Origin: Flavobacterium reichenbachii
GTDB taxonomy: Bacteria > Bacteroidota > Bacteroidia > Flavobacteriales > Flavobacteriaceae
Direction of reading: 5' to 3'
NCBI RefSeq assembly: GCF_002217435.1
Contig: NZ_MUHF01000022.1
Coordinates: forward strand, 25,413-89,412
Length of the DNA stretch: 64,000 bases
Shown: in pieces, positions 8,424-17,867 of the stretch
Numbering within the stretch: position 1 is the stretch's first letter
Layout of the letters: the number at the start of each line of letters is the position of its first letter
Program-made: the position numbers and the translations under genes
Notes under the pieces: model-generated
What the model saw: only the letters and a program-made list of their open reading frames with translations
The model's database searches: none
Told to the model about the DNA's origin: nothing

Positions 8424-9368
8424 TTATGATTTCTTTTGCAGCGGACTAATGATCTGCACATTCTGAAAAACAATTGCTCCTTTTACAACTCCGGCGATTG
8501 TAGATCGGATGGCGTCGATGATCTGCATTTTTAATTCGCTCTTTGGGTAAATTAAACTTACTTCTCGGGCGGGTTTTGGTTCCTTAAAGTTTCGTAATTT
8601 CAGTTTGTCTGATTCTTTTAAGTCTAAAGTGTGCAAGTACGGAAGTAACGTTGTGCCTAAACCTTCGTCTGCCAATTTTATTAAAGTTTCGAAACTACCG
8701 CTTTGAATCTGAAAATTGTTCTGATCACTATCTGAACCATTTTTACATAAATTCAAAATCCCATCTCTAAAACAATGTCCGTCCTGTAATAGGAGAATTT
8801 CATTCAGATTTAAATCTGAAACTTCAATCTCCTGTTTCTGAAAACTTGCATGATGTTCTGGTATATAGGCTACAAATGGCTCAAAATACAGTACAATTTC
8901 TTTTATTTTTTCATCTTCCAGCGGTGTTGCTGCAATGGCTGCATCGAGATGACCGTTTTTTAATTTTAGAATAATTTCATCGGTATTAAGCTCTTCTATT
9001 AGAAGTTTTACTTTTGGATATTTCTTAATGAAATTATTTAAAAACATTGGTAACAGCGTTGGCATAATAGTCGGAATGATACCTAAGCGAAATTCACCGC
9101 CTATAAAACCCTTTTGCTGTTCTACAATATCTTTTATTCTGTCGGCTTCGTTTACAATGTTTTTAGCCTGGTTTACAATTTTTTGTCCAATATCTGTAAG
9201 CTGAATTGGTTTTTTACTTCTGTCAAAAATTAGAATGCTTAATTCCTCTTCTATTTTTTGAATCTGCATACTTAAAGTGGGCTGAGTAACAAAACATTTT
9301 TCGGCAGCGAGTGTAAAATTTTTATGTTCTGCAACAGCTAACACATATTGTAATTGGGTTATTGTCAT
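8424..9368 (-). CDS. oxyR: LysR-family peroxide regulator OxyR
   Basis: This 314-residue LysR-type regulator has an N-terminal winged helix (LQYVLAVAEHKNFTLAAEKCFVTQPTLSMQIQKIEEELSILIFDR). The effector domain contains LLLQDGHCFRDGILNLCKN, the two-cysteine signature of OxyR (the pair that forms the redox disulfide in E. coli, Cys199 and Cys208). It is divergently transcribed from dps, a classic OxyR target, which supports the assignment. It senses hydrogen peroxide in the cytoplasm and activates defence genes. Confidence 0.92.
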   Translation of the reverse strand: MTITQLQYVLAVAEHKNFTLAAEKCFVTQPTLSMQIQKIEEELSILIFDRSKKPIQLTDIGQKIVNQAKNIVNEADRIKDIVEQQKGFIGGEFRLGIIPTIMPTLLPMFLNNFIKKYPKVKLLIEELNTDEIILKLKNGHLDAAIAATPLEDEKIKEIVLYFEPFVAYIPEHHASFQKQEIEVSDLNLNEILLLQDGHCFRDGILNLCKNGSDSDQNNFQIQSGSFETLIKLADEGLGTTLLPYLHTLDLKESDKLKLRNFKEPKPAREVSLIYPKSELKMQIIDAIRSTIAGVVKGAIVFQNVQIISPLQKKS

Positions 9369-9440
9369 ATTGATAGTAATTTTTGATGCAAAAATAAGAA
9401 AATATAATTTTTATTTATATAAAATTTTAAAAACTTGCTC

Positions 9441-9448
9441 TAGATTTG
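9441..9448 (+). promoter_or_regulatory. Candidate -7 box of dps
   Basis: TAGATTTG matches TAnnTTTG, 27 bases before the dps ATG in the oxyR-dps divergent intergenic region. An OxyR site would be expected just upstream but is not obvious by eye. Confidence 0.5.
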
Positions 9449-9475
9449 TAGTAAATTAGTGTAAAAATCAAGATT

Positions 9476-9955
9476 ATGAAAACAAATATTTTAGGATTAC
9501 CAGTTAAAGAATCAGAATTATTAGTAAAAGAATTAAATGTATTATTATCCAATTTTCAAGTATATTATCAAAATTTAAGAGGAATTCATTGGAACATTCG
9601 CGGTAAGCGTTTCTTTGATCTTCATGTGAAATTTGAAGAATTATATACTGATGCACAGTTAAAAATAGATATGATTGCCGAAAGAGTTTTGACTATTGGA
9701 GGAACTCCATTACATACATTCGAAGATTATATTAAACACAATAAATTGGCAGTAGGAAAAAATATCTCGAACGATGAAAAAGCAGTGCAGTTAATTGTGA
9801 ATTCTTTGTCGGATTTATTGAAGATTGAAAGAGAAATTTTGAATAAATCGGATGAAATTAACGATGAAGGTACAAATTCTATGATGAGTGATTTTATTTC
9901 GGAGCAGGAAAAAACAATTTGGATGATGAATGCATGGTTAGAAGAAACTCTGTAA
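9476..9955 (+). CDS. dps: Dps ferritin-like DNA protection protein
   Basis: The 159-residue mini-ferritin carries the Dps signature IHWNIRGKRFFDLHVKFEELYTDAQLKIDMIAERVLTIGG. It holds the inter-subunit ferroxidase ligands (His, His, Asp, Glu). Dps forms a dodecamer that oxidises Fe(II) with hydrogen peroxide and shields DNA. The C-terminus ends near WMMNAWLEE, without an extended basic tail. It is divergent from oxyR and followed by a strong terminator, so it is probably peroxide-induced. Confidence 0.93.
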   Translation: MKTNILGLPVKESELLVKELNVLLSNFQVYYQNLRGIHWNIRGKRFFDLHVKFEELYTDAQLKIDMIAERVLTIGGTPLHTFEDYIKHNKLAVGKNISNDEKAVQLIVNSLSDLLKIEREILNKSDEINDEGTNSMMSDFISEQEKTIWMMNAWLEETL

Positions 9956-9976
9956 TGATCTGTTTATAAAATACTT

Positions 9977-10012
9977 AAAATCAGAATAATGAAACATCAT
10001 TATTCTGATTTT
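9977..10012 (+). terminator. Terminator of dps
   Basis: A perfect 16-bp stem (aaaatcagaataatga and its complement) with a short loop is followed by a T-rich tract, 21 bases after the dps stop. Confidence 0.88.
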
Positions 10013-10087
10013 TTATTTTTGTTAAATTTCTATAAAATTTTTCGTCTGGAGCTTTGATTCTATTTCTTTAACACTATTTTTGCCTCA

Positions 10088-10369
10088 ATGAAAATAGTAG
10101 CCAGAATATTATTGTTTATATTTATTGCTTTCTTATCTACCCCGACAATTGTTCAGGCGATAAAGAAAAGTAACAGCGCGACTATGTCAATCAGCCTCTC
10201 TGAAGAAGAGGTGCATAAAGAACTTAAATCTGTAATGCATCCGGTAATTTTAGAACATGGAGTTTTAATGCCGGTTTATATACAGAAAAAAACTATCGTT
10301 TCTGAAAATATTGTAAAACTTGACAATATTTCACCAAGCATATTTGCGCCCCCGCCCAACTTAGTATAA
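10088..10369 (+). CDS. Small exported protein, unknown function
   Basis: The 93-residue protein has an N-terminal signal peptide (KIVARILLFIFIAFLSTPTIVQA). It is followed by about 65 hydrophilic residues ending SIFAPPPNLV. No recognised domain. It lies alone between dps and the SulP gene. The function is unknown. Confidence 0.5.
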   Translation: MKIVARILLFIFIAFLSTPTIVQAIKKSNSATMSISLSEEEVHKELKSVMHPVILEHGVLMPVYIQKKTIVSENIVKLDNISPSIFAPPPNLV

Positions 10370-10449
10370 TACTTCCGATTATTTTGACTTTAGCCGCATT
10401 TGTATAAATGAGGTAAATCTTTAATGAATAATTTTTTTAGTATTGTATT

Positions 10450-12099
10450 ATGACAAAAAAAATCAATCTTTTTGCCAACCTTAAATCTGATTTTGCTTCG
10501 GGTTTAGTGGTTTTCTTGGTGGCTCTTCCGTTGTGTTTAGGTATCGCAATGGCTTCTGGAGCACCATTATTTTCTGGAATCATCGCGGGTGTTATCGGCG
10601 GTATTGTGGTGGGTTATTTAAGCCAGTCGCACATTAGTGTATCCGGGCCGGCAGCAGGTTTAACTGCTATTATTTTAACTGCTATTACAGATTTAGGAGC
10701 ATTCAATATCTTTTTGCTGTCTGTATTTATTGCTGGATTAATTCAATTAGCATTAGGATTTCTAAAAGCCGGAAGTATTTCGAATTATTTTCCAACCAAT
10801 GTAATCGAAGGAATGCTGGCGGGGATCGGAATCATTATTATCTTAAAACAACTGCCGCATGCTTTTGGTTATGATGCAGATTTTGAAGGAGATCAGGCTT
10901 TTATTCAAAACGATGGAAGTAATACCTTTTCGTTTTTATTTGACATTTTAAATCATATTCAATTAGGAGCGGTTGTAATTTCTGTAATCTCATTGATTAT
11001 ATTGATTTCATGGGATAAAATTTCATTTTTGAAAAACTTGAAATTGGTTCCTGGAGCCTTGGTTGCTGTAATTTTAGGAGTAGTGTTAAACGAAATATTT
11101 ATTTCTACAGGAAGCTCACTGGCAATTGGAAAAGAACATTTGGTTTCTCTGCCCGTTCCAAAATCATTTGAAGAGTTTACATCTATTATCATCATGCCGG
11201 ATTTTACTGCTGTAACAAATCCTAAGGTTTGGGTTGTGGCTGTAACAATAGCAATTGTAGCCTCTATTGAAACATTATTATGTATTGAAGCTTCTGATAG
11301 AATGGATGTTCAAAAAAGATACACCAACACAAATGTAGAACTTAGGGCTCAAGGAATAGGTAATATTATAAGTTCACTTTTAGGAGGATTGCCAATGACG
11401 TCTGTTGTAGTAAGATCTTCTGCAAACAATAATGCAGGGGCAAAATCTAAAATGTCTGCGATCATTCATGGTGTACTTTTATTAATAAGTGTTTTGTCAA
11501 TTCCTGCTGTTTTAAATAAAATTCCACTGGCTACTTTGGCTACGGTATTAATCTTGGTAGGATATAAGTTAGCAAAACCAGCAACTTTTCTACACTTTTG
11601 GCACAAAGGAAAATATCAATTTATTCCTTTTATTGCCACTTTAGTATTTGTAGTAGCTACAGATTTACTAAAAGGTGTGGCGCTAGGTATCATTATAAGC
11701 ATCATTTTTGTTTTGAGAGGAAACTTAAAAAGAGCTTACAGTTTCAAAAAAGAAGAATACGAAGACGGAGATGTTATTCATATTGATTTAGCGCAGGAAG
11801 TTTCATTTTTGAATAAAGCTGCAATCAAATCGACATTAAGTGAAATTCCTGAAAATTCAAAAGTGATCATCAATGCACATGATACAGAATATATTGCGCA
11901 TGACGTTTTAGATTTGATTCGTGAATTTAAGGAAACTCGTGCCATAGATGAAAATATCAAAGTAAAACTAAAAGGCTTTAAAAAAGCATATGAATTAGAA
12001 AATACTCCGGATATTAATAATCACGTTTCGATAGAACATTATTACGATGTTGCGAAGAGAGCGTTGGTTAAAAAAGAAACAACACAAGAGAAATTTTAA
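10450..12099 (+). CDS. SulP-family anion (likely bicarbonate) transporter
   Basis: This 549-residue multi-pass membrane protein has the SulP signature near the N-terminus (SDFASGLVVFLVALPLCLGIAMASGAPLFSGIIAGVIGGIVVG). About 10-14 hydrophobic helices follow, then a C-terminal STAS-like domain (about residues 430-520, DVIHIDLAQEVSFLNKAAIKSTLSEIPENSKVIINAH). SulP proteins move sulfate, bicarbonate or other anions. The carbonic anhydrase gene 120 bases downstream on the same strand points to bicarbonate uptake or CO2 supply. The substrate is inferred from context. Confidence 0.9.
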   Translation: MTKKINLFANLKSDFASGLVVFLVALPLCLGIAMASGAPLFSGIIAGVIGGIVVGYLSQSHISVSGPAAGLTAIILTAITDLGAFNIFLLSVFIAGLIQLALGFLKAGSISNYFPTNVIEGMLAGIGIIIILKQLPHAFGYDADFEGDQAFIQNDGSNTFSFLFDILNHIQLGAVVISVISLIILISWDKISFLKNLKLVPGALVAVILGVVLNEIFISTGSSLAIGKEHLVSLPVPKSFEEFTSIIIMPDFTAVTNPKVWVVAVTIAIVASIETLLCIEASDRMDVQKRYTNTNVELRAQGIGNIISSLLGGLPMTSVVVRSSANNNAGAKSKMSAIIHGVLLLISVLSIPAVLNKIPLATLATVLILVGYKLAKPATFLHFWHKGKYQFIPFIATLVFVVATDLLKGVALGIIISIIFVLRGNLKRAYSFKKEEYEDGDVIHIDLAQEVSFLNKAAIKSTLSEIPENSKVIINAHDTEYIAHDVLDLIREFKETRAIDENIKVKLKGFKKAYELENTPDINNHVSIEHYYDVAKRALVKKETTQEKF

Positions 12100-12219
12100 A
12101 CAAATTATATAAATTAAGGGATTTCCGGGTTGTGAGTAATATCAAAATTTAGGTAACTTTACAAAAGTTCTTTTTTGATCTATTTACGATAGAAATACCA
12201 TTCAATAAAATAAAAAAAA

Positions 12220-12858
12220 ATGAAAGAGTTTTATAAGCAAATACTTGAGAACAATAAACAATGGGTTGAACAATCATTAGCAAAAGACCCAAATTATTTT
12301 GCAGATTTAGCAAAAGGACAAACACCGCCATTGTTATGGATTGGATGTTCTGACAGCCGTGTTCCTGCAAACGAAATTATTGGTGCTAAACCTGGAGAAG
12401 TTTTCGTTCACCGTAATATTGCCAATATGGTAGTGCACTCTGATATGAACATGCTGAGTGTTCTGGATTATGCTGTAAACGTTTTAAAAGTAAAGCACGT
12501 TATCGTATGCGGACATTACGGATGTGGAGGTGTTAAAGCTGCAATGGGAAATATGTCTGTTGGAATTATCGACAACTGGATTCGCCACATTAAAGATGAA
12601 TATCGTCTTCACGATAAATATCTGAATTCGATTGAAGATGAAACAGAACGTTTTAATGCTTTTGTTGAAATCAATGCAAAAGAGCAGGTTTATAATTTAG
12701 CTAAAACATCTATCGTGCAAAGTGCCTGGAAAAACGGTCAGGATTTAATGCTTCACGGCTGGGTTTACGGTTTAAATTCTGGTTTTGTAACCGATTTAAA
12801 TGTAACAATTGCTTCGAATGATGAACTTGATGATGTTTACCAGTTGAGTAATCTATAA
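12220..12858 (+). CDS. can: Beta-class carbonic anhydrase
   Basis: The 212-residue zinc enzyme interconverts CO2 and bicarbonate. The zinc ligands and catalytic dyad are visible in WIGCSDSRVPANEI (Cys, Asp-Arg), VHRNIANMV, and VIVCGHYGCGGVKAAM (His, Cys). The length is usual for the E. coli Can type. Its partnership with the upstream SulP transporter suggests a bicarbonate supply module for carboxylating enzymes. A strong bidirectional terminator follows. Confidence 0.93.
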   Translation: MKEFYKQILENNKQWVEQSLAKDPNYFADLAKGQTPPLLWIGCSDSRVPANEIIGAKPGEVFVHRNIANMVVHSDMNMLSVLDYAVNVLKVKHVIVCGHYGCGGVKAAMGNMSVGIIDNWIRHIKDEYRLHDKYLNSIEDETERFNAFVEINAKEQVYNLAKTSIVQSAWKNGQDLMLHGWVYGLNSGFVTDLNVTIASNDELDDVYQLSNL

Positions 12859-12866
12859 AAATTAAA

Positions 12867-12893
12867 AAATCGCCTGAAAGGGCGATTTTTTTT
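12867..12893. terminator. Bidirectional terminator
   Basis: Arms aaatcgcc / ggcgattt with A and T tracts on both sides sit between the convergent carbonic anhydrase and LETM1-related genes. Confidence 0.85.
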
Positions 12894-14094
12894 ATTCATT
12901 TTCGTCTAGATTTTCATTAAAAGCTGAGGGCAATAAAGTTGGAATAAACTTAATTAAAATCGGCAGTAATAAACTTCCGCCGGGAAGTAAAAATATTGTC
13001 AGCGACGGAATCGTTTTGCAGATGTCTAAAAGCTGTTTTTTTACCTTTTTCTTTTCCTTTGCATCTAAATCTCTGGTTGTAGAATAGGCAAGAAGAACTA
13101 CTAATTCTTTGCTCTGCATGATTTCCTTTACCAACCTGTTTTTGTTTCTTACAATCAGCTTTACAACACTGTGTGTCATCTGGTCATAGAAATGTTTAAC
13201 AGGATTTGAGTAATTAAAGTATGGGATTTTCTTTTTGTGTGTTGTAATAAAAGTGTTTGTCGTATCGATACTTGCAGTCACAAAATCATCCGAAACACCC
13301 ATCATAGAACCTAAAGAATATAAAAAATAGGATTCTTCATTTTCTACAACGCCATCACTCCATAAAGCCATTCCCGCCATATCAATCAGATAGTACTGCT
13401 CTAATTTATTTTTAAAATAATCCAGATGTAAATTTTCCAGAGTATCAACTGTTACTTTTGAGAACTTTGAGTAACGAATAGAAGCTTCAAAAAGTTTTAT
13501 CAATAAATCGTCATGCTGCGATTTTATAGTTTTAGTTTTTAATGCTAAAGCCACAATGCCTAGAACTGTTTCTTCTATTCTTTTTAAATATTTTTCAGGA
13601 ATTTCACCGTGCTCCAAATATTGACGAAATGCCAATACATCTATAAAAAGCAAAGCATTGGTCACTAAGTGAGAGAAATTTTTACTGATTATACTGTCGT
13701 TGGTTTGTACTCTCTCGTCTATGATGTTTTCTAAAGACAAGGACGGAGTGTCTTTGGGCAGTAAAATTTTAAACAAACTAAATCCTTCAGGATTCATCTG
13801 TTTGTAAAACTTCAGGACTTCAGAAATAAAATTATCCGGTTCCGAATTTCTTTTTTCTAAGCAAAAGACATGATATAGTGTGTTTAAAAGCGCAACCTTA
13901 GAAATTTCGGTTTTAAACCAGCCTTTTATCGTGATAGGAATTTGAGAATCAATATTTATGATATGACCATAGATAAATCCCGTTTCTCTTACCTTATAGT
14001 AAAAAAAATCTGTAGTCTCAAAAGGAATAGCCTCCGAGAACTTCTGTTCACTAAAAAACTTATCTATCCAGCCAGATGCTGATGGATTAATCAT
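12892..14094 (-). CDS. LETM1-related biofilm-associated protein
   Basis: This 400-residue protein has a long helical body. Near the C-terminus are a hydrophobic helix and the segment FLLPGGSLLLPILIKFIPTLLPSAF. The latter closely resembles the LETM1 signature (PF..LLPV.LKLFPNMLPSTF) of mitochondrial inner-membrane ion-exchange proteins. Flavobacterial relatives are named LETM1-related biofilm-associated proteins. The middle (LYSLGSMMGVSDDFVTASID) is TerB-like in feel but not diagnostic. The biological role is not established from sequence. Confidence 0.75.
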   Translation of the reverse strand: MINPSASGWIDKFFSEQKFSEAIPFETTDFFYYKVRETGFIYGHIINIDSQIPITIKGWFKTEISKVALLNTLYHVFCLEKRNSEPDNFISEVLKFYKQMNPEGFSLFKILLPKDTPSLSLENIIDERVQTNDSIISKNFSHLVTNALLFIDVLAFRQYLEHGEIPEKYLKRIEETVLGIVALALKTKTIKSQHDDLLIKLFEASIRYSKFSKVTVDTLENLHLDYFKNKLEQYYLIDMAGMALWSDGVVENEESYFLYSLGSMMGVSDDFVTASIDTTNTFITTHKKKIPYFNYSNPVKHFYDQMTHSVVKLIVRNKNRLVKEIMQSKELVVLLAYSTTRDLDAKEKKKVKKQLLDICKTIPSLTIFLLPGGSLLLPILIKFIPTLLPSAFNENLDENE

Positions 14095-14196
14095 TGCCTT
14101 AAATTTGCTGCAAAGCTATATCTTTTTCTTGTTCTAAAATTGTTTTTAAATAAAATAACCACTAGATTTTCAAAAAAATAGTGGTTATCGAATGTT

Positions 14197-14724
14197 TTAT
14201 TTAATAATTCCGGCACAAGCAACTCTTCCGCCGGCATTTCCTGTTGGCTGGGTTGTAAAATCATCAGTCCCTTGATGTACAATTAAACCTTTGCCTAAAA
14301 CGTCTTTGTTTGCGTCGCCGCACCCAATACACCATTCGTCGGTAGAAAGTGTTATAGTTCCGTTACCTTTTGCATCTGCGGTAAAGTTTCCGATATCACC
14401 TTTGTGATATTCTGCAGCTCCCCATTTTCCATGTTTTTTAAACGTTGGATTCCAGTGCCCTCCAGCAGAACTTCCATCGGCAGCGCTGCAATCTGCTTTT
14501 TCGTGAATGTGAATTGCATGAACTCCCGGCTCTAAGCCACTCACTTTTGCTGTAAAAGTTACTTTTCCGTCTTTCTCTGTAAAAGTAGCTGTTCCGCCCA
14601 CTTTACTATTGCTTTTTGGCTCCAGAGCAACCGTTAGAGTTTTAGCGTCATTTGATTTTGTATTGGTCTTACAGCCAATAACCAAGGCTGTAATTATAGC
14701 GAAAGAAACGATTATTTTTTTCAT
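14197..14724 (-). CDS. sodC: Cu/Zn superoxide dismutase, lipoprotein
   Basis: The 175-residue protein starts at the ATG 14722-14724 (MKKIIVSFAIITALVIGCKT), a lipoprotein signal with the lipobox Cys. The metal-site motifs are HAIHIHEKADCS, AGGHWNP, GKWGAAEYHKGDIGNF and LIVHQGTDDFTTQPTGNAGGRVACAGI, covering the Cu/Zn histidines, the disulfide cysteines and the active-site Arg. It converts superoxide to peroxide and oxygen in the periplasm or at the outer membrane. An upstream in-frame ATG adding MPFY is possible, but it would spoil the signal peptide. Confidence 0.9.
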   Translation of the reverse strand: MKKIIVSFAIITALVIGCKTNTKSNDAKTLTVALEPKSNSKVGGTATFTEKDGKVTFTAKVSGLEPGVHAIHIHEKADCSAADGSSAGGHWNPTFKKHGKWGAAEYHKGDIGNFTADAKGNGTITLSTDEWCIGCGDANKDVLGKGLIVHQGTDDFTTQPTGNAGGRVACAGIIK

Positions 14725-14934
14725 ATAAAATGGCATTTAAATTAAAGATTAAGTAAATTTAACATAAATAATCGGAATATTTTGGAGATGAAAGTTAAAA
14801 AAAAGTCAAAACAATTCACACTACTTTAATATTTACATCAATGCAAAAGCCAAATAAAATGCGTAAATTCGTAAGTATTCATTTAAAAAAAATAGAGCTT
14901 AATGCTCATCTCTTAACATTTAATACTTAACAAT

Positions 14935-15366
14935 ATGATTAAAAATATTTTAACTTTTGTCTTTCTTAGTGCTTTACTATTTTCTTGTAATGCGTCTAAA
15001 GATAAAAAAACAGATACCGCAAAAATTGATGGAACTTGGGAACTTAATTATATTACTGGGCCAAGAATTACTTTTGAAGGTTTATATCCGAATAAAAAAC
15101 CAACAATACAGTTTAATACTAAAGAAAATCAGGTTTCTGGCAATAGCAGTTGTAATTCTTATACAGGAAAATTAATTATAGACGGAAATAAAATCGATTT
15201 TACACAGCCAATGGTGATGACCAAAATGATGTGCTTGGATGGGCAGGGAGAGCAGGTTTATATTAATACTCTTCAGAAAATTACCTCCTATACTATAACA
15301 GATGATGGTAAAACTTTAAATTTTATATCAGCAGATATTACCATGATGCGATTTACCAAGAAATAA
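14935..15366 (+). CDS. META-domain lipoprotein (HslJ-like)
   Basis: The 143-residue lipoprotein has the signal and lipobox MIKNILTFVFLSALLFSCNAS. It is followed by a META/HslJ domain: DGTWELNYITGP, SGNSSCNSYTGKLIIDGNKIDF, and MTKMMCLDGQGEQVYINTLQKITSYTITDDGKTLNF. The family is linked to heat-shock or antibiotic tolerance in other bacteria, but the molecular role is unclear. It is the first of three small exported-protein genes in the same direction. Confidence 0.85.
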   Translation: MIKNILTFVFLSALLFSCNASKDKKTDTAKIDGTWELNYITGPRITFEGLYPNKKPTIQFNTKENQVSGNSSCNSYTGKLIIDGNKIDFTQPMVMTKMMCLDGQGEQVYINTLQKITSYTITDDGKTLNFISADITMMRFTKK

Positions 15367-15400
15367 GGATTTTATTTATTAATGAATAAATATTTATTTT

Positions 15401-15916
15401 ATGAAAACGAAACTATTATTAATAGTGTTGTTTGTTTTGAGTTTTCCAGCTTTAGCACAGCAAAAAACAAAAAAAGAACTTAAAGCAGAAAAAGAGGAGC
15501 AACAGCAGAAACAAATAGAAGCTTTAATTGATTCTAAGGATTTTGTATTTGAAGCTCAGAAAGTTACGCCCCAAGGCGGCAGGTTCATTATTTTAGACTA
15601 CAACAGGTATTTTTTGAATTTTAATACAGAAAAGACAACTTGCGATCTGCCTTTTTTCGGCCGAGGCTTTAATGTGCCGTACGGAGGCGATGGCGGAATA
15701 AAATTTGAAGGAAAACCAGAAAACATCAAAGTTGAAAAGAAGAAAAAAAATATACTTTTTAGAGCTTCTGTTAAAGGTCAAAATGATTTTTATGATTTAA
15801 CTTTTTCTATTTTTTCTAATGGAAATGCGTCACTTACCGTTAACAGTAATAATAGATCTTCTATTGTTTACGACGGAATTGTAAGTGCTCCTAAAAATAG
15901 TCCTGTAAAAGAATAA
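15401..15916 (+). CDS. DUF4251 exported protein
   Basis: The 171-residue protein has a signal peptide (MKTKLLLIVLFVLSFPALAQ). A charged helix (KKELKAEKEEQQQKQIEALI) and a beta-rich domain (FVFEAQKVTPQGGRFIILDYNRYFLNFN ... LPFFGRGFNVPYGGDGGIKFEG) follow. This matches the Bacteroidota DUF4251 pattern. The function is unknown. It lies 34 bases after the META lipoprotein, and the two may be co-transcribed. Confidence 0.8.
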   Translation: MKTKLLLIVLFVLSFPALAQQKTKKELKAEKEEQQQKQIEALIDSKDFVFEAQKVTPQGGRFIILDYNRYFLNFNTEKTTCDLPFFGRGFNVPYGGDGGIKFEGKPENIKVEKKKKNILFRASVKGQNDFYDLTFSIFSNGNASLTVNSNNRSSIVYDGIVSAPKNSPVKE

Positions 15917-16004
15917 CGTTCTTCTCGGTTGAAATTAATGAATGTTTAATGACTTGAATTCTTATAGAGTTCTTATATTTTATTAACAGTTAACAATTAA
16001 AGCT

Positions 16005-16487
16005 ATGAAAAAAGTAAGTCTTATTTTTATAATGATTATTACCTCGTTTTATTCTTTTGCTCAATCCTCTTATAAAGAAGATGTAGAAGTTTTACAAAGT
16101 ATTTACGGTAAATCTAAAGCAGATCTTGTCAAGCATTATATGAATTTATCTGAAGATCAAAATACTGCATTTGCAAAGGTTTACGCCAATTACGAAGTTG
16201 ATCGTAACGCACTTGGTCAGGCAAAATTTCAGTTGATAAATGATTATGCTGCAAATTACGCAACATTTACAGATGCAAAAGCAGATGAGCTGGCCAAAGC
16301 TACTCTTAAAAATCATATAGCATACGAAAAACTATATTGTAAAACATATAACAAAGCAAAAAAGGCAATTGGCGCTATAAACGCTGCTAAATTTATTCAG
16401 CTTGAAGTTTATCTGCAGACTATAATTAGAGCAGAAATTCTTGAATCAATTCCATTTATAGGTGAATTAGACAAATCTAAAATTTAA
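16005..16487 (+). CDS. Exported helical protein, unknown function
   Basis: The 160-residue protein begins with a signal peptide (MKKVSLIFIMIITSFYSFAQ). The rest is helical and alanine/lysine-rich (LSEDQNTAFAKVYANYEVDRNALGQAKFQLINDYAANYATFTDAKADELAKA). It resembles the helical, Spy-like exported proteins common in this phylum but has no decisive motif. A perfect 16-bp terminator hairpin follows. Confidence 0.6.
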   Translation: MKKVSLIFIMIITSFYSFAQSSYKEDVEVLQSIYGKSKADLVKHYMNLSEDQNTAFAKVYANYEVDRNALGQAKFQLINDYAANYATFTDAKADELAKATLKNHIAYEKLYCKTYNKAKKAIGAINAAKFIQLEVYLQTIIRAEILESIPFIGELDKSKI

Positions 16488-16500
16488 TAAAATTGTTTAA

Positions 16501-16547
16501 AACAAAGAAACGGCCGTTATCTTAAAGACAGCGGCCGTTTCTTTGTT
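16501..16547. terminator. Long perfect-stem terminator
   Basis: Perfect 16-bp arms (aacaaagaaacggccg and its complement) flank a 15-base loop, between a plus-strand gene and the convergent chitinase gene. Confidence 0.85.
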
Positions 16548-16559
16548 CTTTTAATGGAA

Positions 16560-17654
16560 TTACTTTGCAGATTTAACTTCGTAAATAGCATTAACCATTC
16601 CGTCTTTTGGAGTGTCTAGTGTAAGTTCCCAAAACATAATGCCACCCAGTTTTTTCGCCTTTACATATTCTGTTTTTGCCTTTATAGATTTAATATCATC
16701 AGATGTTGCAAAAGTTTTTGATTTTGCATTATACCAATAAGGTGCTTTTGCTTTATCATCCCAAAAATATTTCCAGCCGTTTGCTTCAGTGTATGTTTTT
16801 GCGTAATCTTTAAAGTTTACACCTTCAACATGTTTTCCTGGCTGATACAAACCGTTGTTAACATCTTCTACATTAATCCATGTTCTGGTATAAAATGCAC
16901 CTCCAATAATTAATTTCTCAGCAGGAACTCCTTGTTTTAATAAAAATTCAACAGCTCTGTTGGTCGATTCTTCGCTTGCATTTGTGCTGTATAAAGGCGT
17001 ATGATGTCCTGTAACCGTAGAATATCCGTTTACTAAGTCATAACTCATTATATTAATGCGATTCACCAATGGAGTTATCGCTTTCCAATCTATAGATTCA
17101 TCTAAGTATTTTTGAAAACCACCAGCAGCAAAACTTAATTCGTACTTTTTGCCTAAAGTAGAACGCAATGTTTTAAGCAGTTCAGTAAAATTAGGTTTGT
17201 CAACAGCTTGATATAAATGTCCAGGCAGTCCCTCAATTGCCGGATATTCCCAATCTAGATCTAAACCATCCACTTCAAAATAATCACTTACTTCTTTTAC
17301 AGATTTAGCAAATGTTAATCTTCCTGCAGCCGTAGAAAATGCAGCCGAGCAAGGTTCACAGCCACCCCAGCCGCCAAGTGATAAAACAATTTTTAACTGC
17401 GGATTTTTTGCTTTTAAAGAAACTAAATGTTTGATTGTAAGAGAATCTTTTGAAGAATCAACACTCAGCTTTCCGTCTTTTAAATGGCAGAAGCTAAAGA
17501 TGATTTGATTTAATTTATTGACTTCGTATTCATCGATTAGTTTTGCATCGCCTGTATAATAAGCAATGATGTCCATTTTTTTATTTTTTTGTGCAAAAAT
17601 AGTAGTCGTAGAGATGCACAATAAAAATAAAACCATTAGATTAATTTGTTTCAT
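16560..17654 (-). CDS. Secreted GH18 chitinase-like glycosidase
   Basis: The 364-residue protein has a signal peptide (MKQINLMVLFLLCISTTTIFAQ) and a single GH18 barrel. The catalytic motif DGLDLDWEYP (DxxDxDxE, with Glu as acid) and LKIVLSLGGWGGCEPCSAAFSTAAGR are visible. NIMSYDLVNGYS, GGAFYTRTW and LGGIMFWELTLDTP are further GH18 landmarks. It would hydrolyse beta-1,4-N-acetylglucosamine linkages in chitin or related glycans outside the cell. No carbohydrate-binding module or type IX sorting domain is fused. Confidence 0.9.
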   Translation of the reverse strand: MKQINLMVLFLLCISTTTIFAQKNKKMDIIAYYTGDAKLIDEYEVNKLNQIIFSFCHLKDGKLSVDSSKDSLTIKHLVSLKAKNPQLKIVLSLGGWGGCEPCSAAFSTAAGRLTFAKSVKEVSDYFEVDGLDLDWEYPAIEGLPGHLYQAVDKPNFTELLKTLRSTLGKKYELSFAAGGFQKYLDESIDWKAITPLVNRINIMSYDLVNGYSTVTGHHTPLYSTNASEESTNRAVEFLLKQGVPAEKLIIGGAFYTRTWINVEDVNNGLYQPGKHVEGVNFKDYAKTYTEANGWKYFWDDKAKAPYWYNAKSKTFATSDDIKSIKAKTEYVKAKKLGGIMFWELTLDTPKDGMVNAIYEVKSAK

Positions 17655-17796
17655 TTTATGTTTTTTGAGTTTTTAGAATGCTAAATATAAAACATTGTAA
17701 ATGATTTTAACCATTGTCTTTGCATTAGAATATTAATTTTAACGAATATTTTGCAAATTGATGCAAAAATCTTGCAAGATATTCCGGTAAAATCTA

Positions 17797-17834
17797 AAAA
17801 AATAAACCCGCACTGTTCGGAATAGTGCGGGTTT
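17797..17834 (-). terminator. Terminator of the beta-oxidation operon
   Basis: Perfect 11-bp arms (aaacccgcact / agtgcgggttt) are followed on the minus strand by a T-rich tract, 34 bases beyond the acyl-CoA dehydrogenase stop. Confidence 0.88.
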
Positions 17835-17867
17835 AAACAAATTAAAAAGCTAAAAACTATTTTTATA

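Noticed and set aside
8424..9955. Divergent oxyR-dps as an unusual feature
   Set aside because: It is a standard peroxide-response arrangement.
10450..12858. SulP plus carbonic anhydrase as a novel system
   Set aside because: This pairing is a known bicarbonate-supply arrangement and needs no new explanation.
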